Assembly: GCA_022606425.2 (NCBI GenBank)
Contig: JAHDVF020000067.1
Span: 682,001 to 746,000, forward strand
Length of the DNA: 64,000 bases
Reading direction: 5' to 3'
From: Lepidostoma basale
Taxonomy: Eukaryota; Arthropoda; Insecta; Trichoptera; Lepidostomatidae
Shown here: in pieces, positions 1 through 10,179 of the stretch
Position numbering within the stretch: position 1 is the first letter of the stretch
How the letters are laid out: every line of letters begins with the position of its first letter
Notes under the pieces: generated by a model
What the model saw: the letters and a program-made list of their open reading frames with translations, nothing else
What the model was told of the DNA's origin: nothing
Databases searched by the model: none
Program-made: the position numbers and the translations under genes

Positions 1-404
1 TTATACTGGATTCTTTCTGGGCTTTTAAGCCAGTGAAGTTCTTTGAAATGTTGTGTTATATGGGACTTTTGGAATGCCTTTAATGAGTCTTGCTGCTGCA
101 TTGAACGCAGATTGAAGTTTGTTAATATCAAAGAGATAAATATTAGTTAACTATATGACTTTTATTAAACGTATTTTTTCAATTATTATATTTAACAATG
201 TAAACCATTTTTATTATTAATTTATTTATTTAATGTTGGTTACGGTTTGTTAATGATTGATACATGGTTTATATAATATTTTTCCCAATTGGAATAAACC
301 GTTGTAGGGAGGCATTGTACGCATTCTAATCTCAATAGAACAAATAAAAAATAAGGGAACAAATAGGTAACAAGGGGAACAAAACATATTTTAACGTATA
401 TTTC
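1..404. other. AT-rich sequence, nothing recognised
   Basis: No ORF with family resemblance, no terminal repeats and no RNA motif could be supported in this stretch. Confidence 0.5.
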
Positions 405-570
405 TTTAAAAATAATCGTACTATATAATAATTAAATAAAACGATAATTTTTAAAAACTTTCACTTTTGTCTTTATTTCGACAGCGACCGGTTTCACCAG
501 GCTCGCTGTCGAAATAAAGACAAAAGTGGAAGAAGTTAAAAAACATCGTTTTATTTAATTATTATTTAAA
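405..570. repeat. Palindromic hammerhead-related element (family HH-5)
   Basis: Two arms (an aaacttt/cttttgtctttatttcgac block and its reverse complement) meet around 496-505. On the minus strand a 3' hammerhead half is visible: GAAACCGGTC (486-495), that is GAAAC, palindromic stem III ACCGGT and a GTC cleavage triplet. It is flanked by a strong stem I (GACAGCGA pairing with TCGCTGTC). The CUGANGA core and stem II seem to be replaced by about nine nucleotides (GAGCCTGGT), so this copy should not cleave. A related copy lies at 42300-42480. Confidence 0.5.
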
Positions 571-849
571 ATGAACTTCCATCAAGAGATTTCAGTAAAA
601 TCATTTGATTATCTAATTATATGATATATTAACACTATTTAAATACCATTGTTTGTACCTATTTTTAAAAATTTCAACCCGAAGTTTTTATTGCATTTAA
701 AAAAACACGTTTTTTACATTTGTTTGCTAACTGTCATATCTTTATATTTTTTATATAATATATATTGTACATAAATATATTTCACTTTAATTTAAATACC
801 TTCGCACACTCGTTCATAAAAACGGAGGTTGTGCAGCGGATGTTGATCA

Positions 850-1395
850 CAGAATAGGAGTGGGGTGGCTTAAATTTAGATCTATGACAGAAGTGTTACG
901 TGACACAAAAATGTCTGTAAAAGTAAAAGGTAGAATATACCAGATGTCAGACCTGCAATGATGTACGGCTCCGAGTGTTGGACAATGTACAGCGGCTTCA
1001 CTAGGCAACTGGAAACGGCAGAAATGCGAATGCTAAGGTGATCCGCTGGGGTATCGCTGAGAGAAAAAATAAAAAGTTCACGCATTCGGGGTAGTCTGGG
1101 AGTTACGGATATAAATAGTAAGCTAGAAGAAAGTCAGATGAGATGGTACGGGCATATAAAACGGAGACCACCAGACCGCATAGTAAATAGAACTCTGTCT
1201 GTGAATCTTCCTCGTCAACCATTCAGAGCAATTCCTAGAAAAACGTGGATGATTCAGTGCAATAGCGTCTTGCAGATAAATGACTTGAGTGTGGGCGATA
1301 CTCGGAACTGCGCGAGGTTCAACCTGAGATCGAGAAGAGCCGACCCCAACAGTCAACACAGACGATGAGTTGGGATAGCACCAAGAAGAAGAAGA
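850..1395 (+). pseudogene. Non-LTR retrotransposon 3' coding fragment
   Basis: Conceptual translation, after tolerating frameshifts, gives the characteristic C-terminal region of APE-type LINE polyproteins: MMYGSECWTMY near 960-990, a RIRGSLGVTDI segment near 1080-1110, and MRWYGHIKR at 1138-1164. The copy ends in a GAAGAAGAAG tail at about 1383-1392, the usual 3' end of these elements. It is 5'-truncated and has lost its frame, so no protein is expected. Confidence 0.65.
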
Positions 1396-1399
1396 TATA

Positions 1400-1930
1400 T
1401 TTGACTTGAATTAAGATACGGAGTTAAGATGATTTGGTTTAATATATTAATTAACAAGTTACAACGAATCCTTATACTCCCTTTGAATTTACGTATAAAT
1501 GAGAGTCTTTCATGAATTCGATAGCAGATATCAAAATTTAAAGGCTGTTAAATCTAGAATTAGCGATTATTAAGGAATTTCATTGTAGACATTCTCTTCA
1601 GATTTTATAGTCTGTAATAAACTTGCATTGATCCCCGAAAATTTCTGGAAATTTGGTTTCAATCAAAATTTCAGCGCTATTGATATTATTCAAAGTTGTC
1701 TATTAATAGAGATAATATTAATTTTGGAAACATCCAACTTCAGTGAAAGAGCTTCAATATCAATAAAAGTTTTATATTGATAACCGTTACCATGTAATGA
1801 AATATTTCGTAACTGACTCATTTTCACTTTCAAAATAACAGATATTTTACTTGTATTTTTTCTGGAAAAACAAAAAATGAAGTAATGTCATTTATTTTTT
1901 CTTGAAAAATGACGTAAGACTACATATTAA
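1400..1930. other. AT-rich sequence, nothing recognised
   Basis: No supported coding or structural feature between the LINE tail and the next MITE. Confidence 0.45.
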
Positions 1931-2382
1931 ATTAATTGTATCTCAATAGAGACGAAGATGTAAATTATTTGGAAACAGAATATGGTGGTCGAGGCGTTTA
2001 CAGGACTTATGACCTGTCATTGGTTGGAGAGTTTTCTCCAGGCGTTGCCTAGTAATGTGTGATAATTGGGTTGATGGTAGCCTTTCACATTACATTAATA
2101 AAGATTTTCTGCTTAATGCTTACATTTAATCTAAATTGATGACGCTAGTTTAGATTGAAATAAAATATGTGAAATGTTTCTCAACATTGTAGCATATATA
2201 CATCTTTCAAAAATAATTGTCAGACATGATGGTCATAAGAAGGGCGGAATGGGGAATGTTGTATTATATAAAGCGATCGCTTAACCCAACCAATAACAGG
2301 TCATAAGTCCTGTAAACGCCTCAACCACCATATTCTGTTTCCAAATAATTTACATCTTCGTCTCTATTGAGATACAATTAAT
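1931..2382. mobile_element. MITE-A, long terminal inverted repeats
   Basis: About 100-bp inverted termini. The left begins TTAATTGTATCTCAATAGAG and runs through GGAAACAGAATATGG and ACAGGACTTATGACCTG to about 2035. The right (about 2280-2382) is its near-perfect reverse complement. The middle is AT-rich and non-coding. Further copies or pieces lie at 23355-23690, 45390-45655 and 63590-64000. TTAA lies at the outer edge in three of the four copies read, which may be the target site. The superfamily is not assignable. Confidence 0.75.
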
Positions 2383-2489
2383 TCTTAATGATTGACCCGT
2401 GATGGGAAAAACCAGTATTTGTCTACAAGTATTTGTATTCATTCAAAAACAAAATGTTCCATAGTAAATACCTAATCTAATTAATACGA

Positions 2490-2600
2490 ATTAAAATGCC
2501 TATTTTCTAGAAGTTTTATTATGTCTTTTGTGAATGACATGTTTCGCCTGTCTTAGGCATTTTCAAATGATAATTGAGACATTTGATAGGATAGATTTAA
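2490..2600. repeat. HH-2 palindrome arm (hammerhead-like)
   Basis: The family HH-2 signature is present: TTCTAGAAGTTTTATTAT, then GAATGACATGTTTCGCC and an AGGCAT motif. Read on the minus strand, this gives stem II followed by GAAACATGTC (2536-2545). Only one arm is well preserved. Confidence 0.55.
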
Positions 2601-2654
2601 CTAATCAAAATTTTCATTAATTTTTAATCTACGGATGTTATAAATGAACCTATA

Positions 2655-2990
2655 GAAGATATAATTGTATATAATATTTATGACAGAAAAGGAAAAATAT
2701 ATGACAAATTATAACTTAAGTGCGAATTGTGAAAAACTGGAGAAAGTTACCGAATTTATTTATCTGGAAAGAATGTTTACAAAGCGATGGAAAAATGGAG
2801 AAAGGCATCAAGATAAGGGTCGATGCCGGGAACAAAATAAATTGCGCTCTCAAAGTCATCACTGGAAATATGAAAACAATATTTCCACTAAAGACAAGAT
2901 GGCAGTACATAATGGAGTCCTGTTTTCAACCCTTATGTGAAGATTGGATCTAGAAAAATAGGATTAAAGTAGGATAAATGCCGTAGAAAT
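2655..2990 (+). pseudogene. LINE reverse-transcriptase/C-terminal fragment
   Basis: In shifting frames the sequence reads KLEKVTEFIYLERMF (about 2732-2776), a DAGNKIN segment near 2824, then KDKMAVHNGVLFSTLM (2890-2937) and a degraded SRINAVEM. This is the RT thumb and connection region of the LINE family that recurs on both strands at 18010, 20105, 25790, 43210, 47195 and 61300. It is broken by several frameshifts and stops. Confidence 0.65.
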
Positions 2991-3074
2991 GATAACACTG
3001 AGAACAATGTGCGGGAAAGCGATATACGAGTATGATCATCGTGACTAATTTTAAGGTAGTTTGTAAGTTGATGC

Positions 3075-3400
3075 GGGTAAATGCCTAGAGACGGCGATGA
3101 GGTCCGCCACCCATCACGTTGCTTTTCCCGCGGGGGCGAACAGAAGAGAGTGGAGTGCCGCATCGGTACTTGGAACATAAGAGGAGGTATGGAAGGGAAG
3201 TTAAATGAGATGTGCGATGAATTTGAGAATAAATGTTTAGATATTCTGTGTGTGACTGAATGCATGGTTAAGAATCGACGTGCGTGTATGACTCGATGTA
3301 TGAATGTGGAGGAATCTAGAGAGGTGTGCCAGGATAGAGTAGTGTGGCGGTCCATTATCTCTGCCTCCCCCTGCGGGGAAACGGCGTGATGGTTTGTTGT
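3075..3400 (+). mobile_element. Internally deleted LINE: 5' end fused to 3' end
   Basis: The segment begins with the family's 5' region (ATGCCTAGAGACGGCGATGA, then a CGCGGGGGCGAA block) and continues into the start of an APE endonuclease domain, CRIGTWNIRGGMEGKLNEM (3156-3212) and LDILCVTECMVK (3234-3270). It then jumps directly to the extreme C terminus, RRACMTRCMNVEE (3276-3314) and GETA followed by a stop (3377-3389). A GTTGTTGTT tail follows. Nearly all of the endonuclease and RT is absent. The reading frame stays open across the junction, which suggests a propagating non-autonomous derivative rather than random decay. Confidence 0.7.
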
Positions 3401-3429
3401 TGTTGTTTATCATAAGTAAAATTAAAAAA

Positions 3430-3710
3430 AAAAAGGTTCCCATAGATGGACATATGAAACGAATGGACGAGAGAAGAATGGTAAAAATGTTGTATACAAG
3501 CAATGTGAGTGGAAAGAGAAGCCGTGAAAGACCAAGGAAAGTATGACATGACCAAATTAATCAAATCGAATTCAGAAAATCGACGAGCGTGCATGTTGGA
3601 CGATACGATGGATGAATGCATACGATGGATGAATGTAGAGGACCCTGATGAATGTAGAGGACCCCTCTCTTCCTGCCTTTCTGGGGAAACGGCGTGATGA
3701 TAAGTTAGTT
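3430..3710 (+). pseudogene. LINE C-terminal fragment
   Basis: The same LINE family 3' end, from a GHMKRM-like segment through DQINQI-like and RRACM motifs to GETA and stop near 3695. It is followed by a GTTAGTTAGTTA tail. A short internal direct repeat (GAATGTAGAGGACCC at about 3632-3666) interrupts the terminal region. Confidence 0.6.
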
Positions 3711-3769
3711 AGTTAATACAGATACATGTGTATACTCGTATACATATAATTAGTATTTTTAGATAAACT

Positions 3770-3990
3770 TCTAGTGTTTTTTTTTACACTTTTTGAGTTT
3801 TTTTTTGCGACATGTTTCGTAGGTGTTACACCTTCATCATCGGGAGAAGAGAGAATGATAAATAATCGTTATTACATATATCGTTATTTAATCGTTCTTC
3901 AGATGATGAAGGTGTAAAGCTTTCGAAACATGTCGTGAAAAATAAACTTAAATGTGGAAAAAACAGAGTTTGAATTCATGAAAATTCATC
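3770..3990. repeat. HH-6 palindrome with two hammerhead-like arms
   Basis: The minus-strand arm (about 3805-3845) reads GATGATGA, then AGGTGTAACACCT (stem II), AC, then GAAACATGTC. The plus-strand arm (about 3897-3945) reads GATGATGAAGGTGT ... TTTCGAAACATGTCG. Outer arms rich in T (left) and A (right) complement each other. Both copies have A instead of the hammerhead's C3, and two extra nucleotides precede GAAAC in the minus arm, so activity is doubtful. Confidence 0.55.
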
Positions 3991-4234
3991 ATATAATTAG
4001 GTTGTAATGTTTTGAAGTGAAGCTTTATAAGGGCATATATGAAAACATACATGTTGAGGTAGTTACCTAACTTTGTTAGAACCGAACTAAGCGGACTATA
4101 TTAAAACTTACTTTATAAAATATGTTGCAAGGAGCTCTAAGCAAAAAAGGGATATAATTAAATAACATGAAAATTATTTAACTACCATAAAACTTACTTT
4201 AAGGTAATTGAATTACATTTCTTACCTCACATTA

Positions 4235-4330
4235 TTTTTAGAGATTTCATTTCTAGGGCATTTATCCTACTTTCATCCTTCTTTTGCCAGCTCCAAGCTT
4301 CTCTTCCACAAATTACACGTTTAAGGTCCA
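4235..4330 (-). pseudogene. Short LINE fragment
   Basis: Minus-strand match to the recurrent LINE family around its YGSEAW...KDESRINAVEMRSL region. The plus strand shows GAGATTTCATTTCTAGGGCA and CATCCTTCTTTTGCCAGCTCC. Too short to code for anything. Confidence 0.5.
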
Positions 4331-4492
4331 TTGAAAACTGTCCAACACTGGACAGTTTTCAGCCGATACCGACACGTCACGATGAAAATACCCTTGAATC
4401 TCACCGACTCATTATCTCAAATAAAACTGTACAATGTATTTTAAATGAAATATTGAACTGGTTTTCATTATTATTATTATACTGTACAAGTA

Positions 4493-5068
4493 CGAGGTAT
4501 GTTCAAAAAGTATCGCGAATTTTGAATTTCCGCCGGTTACGTATATTCGATTTTTGATTTTTTTGTAGCGTTATGTTGGTACTCATGTCTCTCACTTATG
4601 CCGATAAGTTCGGCCAGTTTGAATGTTCAGTTAATTTTTGAGAGCCACTTTGCTTGCACGTGTTTTGGCTCGTCTTCGATTTTTACACACTCCAAAAAAA
4701 TGGATCAATGAATCTGTATCAAATTTTGAGTGAAAAGCAAAATTAAGTCCCCGGACGCATTCCGAATGTTGAATGTGGCATATGGTGAAGCTATCTTGGA
4801 CCAAAGCAGCGTTTATCGGTGGTACAAAATGTTCTCAGAGGACCGAGAAGATGTGAACGAAAAAGAGCCTGCCGGACGCCCGAGCACGTCAACAACAGAC
4901 GAAAACATTGATGAAGTGAATAACATAGTATTGGCCAATCGTCGAATAACATAGTATTGGCCAATATCTGGTTGGGATTACTTTGAAGGGGACACAATAG
5001 AAATTCATGAATATATAAATAATTTTTGAAAAAACACAAAATTCGCGATACTTTTTGAACGGACCTCG
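4493..5068 (+). mobile_element. Internally deleted mariner element
   Basis: 31-bp terminal inverted repeats (4493-4523 and 5038-5068, two mismatches) are flanked by TA on both sides (4491-4492 and 5069-5070). The interior has the mariner N-terminal domain (YRWYKMFSEDREDVNEKE at about 4814-4867, then RPSTSTTDENID) up to VLANRRIT, and then the C-terminal GDTIEIHEYI (about 4990-5018). The catalytic core is gone. At the join a 21-bp sequence is present twice (4919-4939 and 4945-4965), resembling filler left by interrupted gap repair. Same family as 48621-49942. Confidence 0.9.
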
Positions 5069-5070
5069 TA

Positions 5071-5920
5071 TAATATATCAATTTACCAAAGTGGACATAT
5101 TGATTTAATTATTAATTTTCACTTGTTTTTCGGAATACACATTTTATTAAAATAAAACAGGTAAAGAAGTTCATTTAACTTTTTATCCATCTGTCATCTG
5201 TTACTTAAGGAAGTAAAGTTTTAAGGGCATTTAATTTAGATTTGTAACTTTGCATTTCAAGATAGGAATATTCGAAAACGCGAGTTTGCAGTTAGAGGTA
5301 TTAAATTCACATTCGATTATTTTGAGATCAGAATGCCAAAACCAAAAAATAACTGAAAATAACTTTGAAACTCTGCCTTTTGAAGAGATCAAAAACTTAT
5401 TTACTAACTTTTTTCCGCAGTTATTCAAACGTGGTAGAACATTAATCTGGATTTCATTTATAATTTCAAGTCGTTTTTTAGTGCGAAACGTGAAATTTTA
5501 TTGGCAAATAAAACGCGTGGTTTTATTGGGTGACGTCATCTAGCTCTTGAATTATTTTTCATTTGCCCCGACGCTTTGTTTGAAAGTGAGGTATTTCAGG
5601 GAATATAGCGGAGCCTTTACTACGGGTTTACTGGCAATATGTCACCTCACGTGAATAATTAATCAGACATCACTATTTTTAAACCCAGGTTTATATTTGC
5701 CAAAAAAACATTTTCAACAAAATTTTAATTCCAGATAGGGATTATAAATGTTTTAATAGGCCTAATAGATCTTCTTGCAACACCAAAAGACCGTTTGTCA
5801 CTTACGATTGAGAAAACATGGTCCAAATGGTGAAAATGAGAACAAATTTTGAACCCATGCTGCAGGATAGATTTACAGAAAAATAAATTTTGGGTATGAA
5901 GTACTGATTAATCAGAAAAT
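5071..5920. other. Unassigned sequence
   Basis: Two overlapping open frames on opposite strands (about 5230-5543) show no family resemblance and no splice context that would favour either. I see no repeat termini. Confidence 0.4.
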
Positions 5921-6420
5921 ACTGATGAGATTCAGTAAGCTTCAACGCCTACGGTGGGCTGGCCATGTACGAATGAAAGCGTTTGTTGTTCAGAAATTCA
6001 TTCATTTATCATCATCGGTTGTCCCTCATGTCCGAGGAAGATGTCCTTCACGATTGTGGGTCTGCATGTGGCTAAAGAGCCTAATCTTGGACACACACAC
6101 TCTGGGGCATTTGGGGTAGGGGTTGTCAGTAGAACAGTCACCGTCTCTTGATGTTCTCTCCTTTTCCTCTTCATTCTTTCTGCGGCGTTATTTCTGTGCT
6201 GTGCTTCAAATGCCTGGGTGCCTTTTTTTGGTGTTATTATCCACTTTGGTCTGTCTACTGCAGTCTTTACAGAGGTTTGTTTTTAGGTAGTCCTTGAAGC
6301 GTTTCCCCTGACCACCGTATGAACGTTTTCCTTGGGTCTGCTGAGAGTACATAATTTTCCTTGAGAGTCTTGTCTCAGGCATTCTAATTACATGACCAGC
6401 CCGGAAATTTTATTATTCGA
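5921..6420 (+). pseudogene. LINE 3' fragment
   Basis: MRFSKLQRLRWAGHVRM (5925-5975) is the conserved basic block of LINE C termini. The following part (TTCATTTATCATCATCGGTT onward to about 6420) is less AT-rich than its surroundings and has no open frame. I take it as a degenerate retroelement tail or a second insertion of unknown type. Confidence 0.45.
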
Positions 6421-6550
6421 TATTTTTATGGGAATGACATGTTTTGCCGTGTTGGCATTAAAATTTGATAATGTCTTAACAAGGTGAAACATATCAGAAA
6501 ACATAATTTATCATTCGTATTAATAATTTAGTATTGAATTTTACGTCATT
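6420..6550. repeat. HH-2 palindrome (two hammerhead-like arms)
   Basis: The left arm is minus-strand (GACATGTTTTGCC near 6436). The right arm is plus-strand (TTGATAATGTCTTAACAAGG then TGAAACATATC near 6470-6505). The outer arm ends CATTGTTCAAGAAACAATAA, shared by most HH-2 copies. Position G8 of the hammerhead core is A (GATAA). Confidence 0.55.
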
Positions 6551-6559
6551 GTTCAAGAA

Positions 6560-7280
6560 ACAATAAAAAAACCAATAAAGATTGCACTAGGAAACCTGCA
6601 CTAGGAACATATGTCACGTATTTCCAACTAATAAATCAGAGAAGCAGCGAATAGTGAGGTAAGGAAGATTGTCGATGGTGTAAATAAAGTGTATCCTTCG
6701 CCCCACGCCGGCGGTACCTACCCTTGCCATTGTAACGGGTATTTATGGGAGTGCGCGAATGTGCTGCATGTAAACCATTGTTCCTGCAAAGAAAATTGCA
6801 TACTGGCAATAAAAATAACGTTTTACGATTCCGCTACACACATCCGCTCTCAATTTGTTTCTCTATTCCATTTATTTTATAAAATATACTTACAATATGG
6901 GCAAATAATGTCAATAACGTCACAAAGTACGCCGTAATTTTGTTTTTTTAAGGCTTGCATGTATCTTGGAAATAACGAAAGTAAAGAAGTTATTTTTATG
7001 AAATATTTTCTTGTCGTAAAACATTGCAATATATGACAGTGCGCACATTTTTTTTTAATAATTGGCATTATTGACTCCATTAAAATAATTTTATAGTGAA
7101 GATAATCTTTTACAAACACATTTGTATTGTTTCTTGTACAACAATGAAAAATTCCACATCGTAAACAAAAAATTAAACAAAATAGACAGTTTTCTTAATT
7201 TAAAAAAAAAATGTAGGTAATATAAAAAAAGATTTTAAGAAAAATGAGGTGATGGGTTAGATAAAACAATTAACTCATGA
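6560..7280. other. Nothing recognised
   Basis: AT-rich with a short GC-richer patch at about 6690-6760. The open frames here have no identifiable features. Confidence 0.4.
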
Positions 7281-7284
7281 ACTA

Positions 7285-7620
7285 ACTAACTAACCGTCTC
7301 TCCGAAGGGTTTGGCAGATATAATGTTTTCTCGATTTTCCTCTATTTCTAGTTTCGTTGGGGTACGGCCACACAGGAGTGCCTGGGTAGGAGTCAATACA
7401 CAGTTCGCTTGTGATCACGCCCTGTGGCGCGTAGCGTAGAGTGTGTTCCGGTCCCATAGTGCGCCATACGTTGGTTCACCGGGTGTTCATTTTGACTCCC
7501 TACTCTGGCACTTCGGTGTGGCCGTACCCTTAACGTTGTTTACGTATAACTTCCTTACCATTCCGTTTTAATTTATTCCTTCAATGTATCCTAACCATCT
7601 TCACGTGTTAGATAGTTTTT
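7285..7620 (-). pseudogene. LINE 3' end interrupted by a MITE
   Basis: Minus-strand remnant of the recurrent LINE (plus-strand signature ACTAACTAACCGTCTCTCCG at the 3' end, TCCTCTATTTCTAGTTTCGT, then after the insertion TACGTATAACTTCCTTACCA and CCTAACCATC). The coding frame is destroyed. A MITE sits inside it at 7360-7529. Confidence 0.6.
7360..7529. mobile_element. Short MITE with GGGTACGGCCACAC termini
   Basis: Left terminus GGGTACGGCCACACAGGAGT and right terminus reading ...CTTCGGTGTGGCCGTACCC are inverted repeats of about 23 bp with two or three mismatches. The interior of about 125 bp is GC-richer and non-coding. Flanking bases (TTTCGTTG and TAACGTTG nearby) suggest a poorly preserved 8-bp target duplication, so hAT-like is possible but not proven. 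Confidence 0.6.
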
Positions 7621-7644
7621 ATAATCGAGCATCTGCCTTGTGAG

Positions 7645-7745
7645 GTAATAGGTAGGGTAAGTTTTATCGAAAACAGATAAGTATCGAAAACAGATTAACT
7701 ATACTAGTTTTAGTTTTATCGAAAACAGATTAACTATAAACCGAA
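7645..7745. repeat. Short imperfect tandem repeat
   Basis: The motif TATCGAAAACAGAT occurs three times, twice followed by TAACTATA, in about 100 bp. No function is evident. Confidence 0.6.
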
Positions 7746-7749
7746 ATAT

Positions 7750-8205
7750 ATATAGTTAAACGCAATAAACATTTGATGATAGGACATGATTTGGAAATGA
7801 ATGCACGCAATCGGAAAAAGTTTTACAGCAATCGAAAGTAAAAAGTCACCCTGCCCCTTACTTATATACCAAGGGTTAAAAGCAACCGTAGTAAACAAGT
7901 TGAACTAATTTAATAAATTTAAGCGACCTTGAGAGAACTTTCGCTTTGGCCCATTTTGATGTTTTAGGTTAATTAATTAAATTTCAGATCATTTTTATCA
8001 CTTTTGTATTATTTTATTGACTACGAATTTATGGCTCACTCGTATATAATATAATATATATATTTATATTAAAAAAAAAATAAACTCGAAGGCCTGTGTT
8101 AACACACTATTATATTTAGTTAAAATATTACATACGTCAATTATGAACAAACAGTATGTCATATTAGCCATAAAATATGTATTGATTCTTGAACAACGAT
8201 GTAAA
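7750..8205. other. Nothing recognised
   Basis: AT-rich sequence with no supported feature. Confidence 0.4.
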
Positions 8206-8209
8206 AATC

Positions 8210-8400
8210 TATAATAAATAAACGCATGTTTTCTAGAATATTCATTTTATTGGAATAACATGTCGCACTTATTAGGGCATGTTAATGCATGCACGCAAAA
8301 TGTGTTTTAATAACGCCCTTGCAAGGCAATCATGTAATTCACACGAAATCTAATAAAACTTCTATTATATCGTCATGAATACAAAATCATTAAATAATTG
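8210..8400. repeat. HH-2 palindrome, degraded
   Basis: Left arm TTTTCTAGAATATTCATTTT with AACATGTCGC. Right arm CAAGGCAATCATGTAATTCA with AATAAAACTTCTATTATAT. The GAAAC core is lost in both arms. Confidence 0.45.
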
Positions 8401-8404
8401 TTTT

Positions 8405-9085
8405 TATTATCCTAGTTGATATAAATTTTGGCAGTACGACTTTTTGACGAGTTTTAAATCGTTCAACGTTTTGTTTATATTCTGTCTGGATCAGGGGCAT
8501 TTCATTCCCTAAATTACACCATAGCTCAAGAACAAAACACAATGAATTTGGTTTACTTAGCAAAAACTGTAAAACTGCAAAAACTGCAAAAACATCACAT
8601 AACGTAAATCGGTTATTAAATATTTTTATACAATAAAAGAAACATAATACATGATTATTAATACTTACTTACATGCTTTGACACTCTGTTTTATTTTAGA
8701 ACAGTCACGGACGGCAAATGGCTTCTTTTATAGCTCTTTGCTTCAGTAATAAAATTATTTCATGAACTTCTGCACGTGTGACGGGTTTTCAAATGATATG
8801 AAAACTAATTCAACGCAAAATAGCGTTGAACCTTTCCATAAACACTCGTTTGTGTGTGTTAGTTCTAGGGGAAATAGGTGTCCTATTCATATTATGCAAG
8901 AATAATTAGTAACAGGGAAGGGTCACGTAAAAAGGGTTACTTGAGACGTGTAAAAAAGGAATTTAAAAGGTAAAATATGAAGCCGGATTGAAGTGCAAAT
9001 TGACATTCGAGTTAAGAACAAAAATACAAAATCATCATTTTTAAATAAAATCTTTGCCCAATACAATATTTAAAATGGTTTTTAT
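8405..9085. other. Nothing recognised
   Basis: No ORF, RNA or repeat termini that I can support. Confidence 0.4.
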
Positions 9086-9089
9086 TTTA

Positions 9090-9130
9090 ATTTTGATATC
9101 GACTGGTTTCAACAGTTTGACTTTATAAAT
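9090..9130 (-). repeat. Hammerhead-like 3' half, isolated
   Basis: Minus strand reads GAAACCAGTC followed by GATATCAAAATTAAAATAAA: GAAAC, near-palindromic ACCAGT and a GTC site, resembling HH-5. No CUGANGA core is visible. Confidence 0.35.
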
Positions 9131-9304
9131 TTTAGCCTTCCATACGTCGATAAATTTTCTTTCGTACACTTTATTAAATTGAATATTTTTGTACAATAAC
9201 ATTTAATACCGCAGTGTAAAAAACGCAAGAACTTAGTTAATTGATTAACACAATTTTAGATTAAATTAAGGCGTTAACACTGTGGAATTCCATAATGACG
9301 AATT

Positions 9305-9430
9305 TTGATGAATTAAAACACGTTTTTTTCCACGTTTGAGTTCTTTTTTCAAGGCTAACGCCTGCGAAACATGTCGAGAAAAATAAACTCAAAAGTGGAA
9401 AAAATAGTGTTTTAATTCATAAAGATTCTT
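9305..9430 (+). repeat. HH-6 element, core-deleted hammerhead
   Basis: Plus strand: stem I strand GAGTTCTTTTTTC, directly followed by AAGGCTAACGCCT (stem II), GC, then GAAACATGTC and the complementary stem I strand GAGAAAAATAAACTC. The CUGANGA segment is missing between stem I and stem II, while both stems remain, so this looks like a precise loss of the catalytic strand. Confidence 0.55.
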
Positions 9431-9879
9431 TACAGAATTTCGTTAAATAAATTCGGTTTATTTCGTTAATATGAAATAAGTTATTATAATTTATTTTAAC
9501 AGCATTAAAATAAACAAAACATGTCAAGATGTACAAAAAGAACTTAGTTATACAGTGATTAAGCTTTAATTTAAATATAGTGCTTAAAACCGGCGGTTCT
9601 CATTTTCTCCAAGTCAAAATCAGGAGGCATTGAAGATCAATTTTCTACCACCTGGGGAATACTAATAATATAAAAACTTATTTTGAATGTTTCATTTTTG
9701 TTAATCAAGCTTTCATTTTTGTTAATCCATATTATTATCTGTATTTAAAATAGTTTCAAAAATCTCTCATAGTTTTATAAATATATTAAAGAATTCTATA
9801 CCTAAGAGAGGCGCCAGTTACTGTTAGATAAAGTATGCACTATGGGGTATATTGGTATTTGTTTTCATAAACTTGCGTC

Positions 9880-10115
9880 AATTAGGATCTCGTTTGGACA
9901 TATGGAATGAGTGGATTGGAAAAAAGGTTAAAAAGTAGAAGAAGGAAATAGAAGCCGAGGATAACCGAGAAAAACATGGCATGACAAATTAATCAATAAC
10001 GAAGTAGCCAGAAGAATCAATATAGAGTAAGCTCGAGACATATGTTAGGATAGAGAAGTGTGGCGGTCCATCCTCTCTGCCTACCATTCCGGGAAACGGC
10101 GTGATGTTAGTTGGT
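9880..10115 (+). pseudogene. LINE C-terminal fragment
   Basis: GHMEWVDWKK-like start, then NRSRG..RKTWHDKLI-like and a terminal GETA-like block (TACCATTCCGGGAAACGGCG near 10080), followed by a GTTAGTTGGTTAA tail. Multiple stops. Confidence 0.55.
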
Positions 10116-10179
10116 TAATAAGTATCGGTGTTTTTAAAATAAGGGTGAACTAGGTTCTTCGGCTAAAACAAGGGAACCT

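Noticed and set aside
3081..3389. Host gene of 102 codons
   Set aside because: The sequence is the start of a LINE endonuclease fused to the LINE C terminus, and related copies occur elsewhere in the window.
5250..5543. Coding region of 97 codons
   Set aside because: An opposite-strand frame overlaps it, there is no motif, codon signal or splice context, and the composition matches the AT-rich flank.
9090..9130. Complete hammerhead
   Set aside because: Only GAAAC, a near-palindromic stem III and GTC are present, with no CUGANGA strand. Listed as a remnant.
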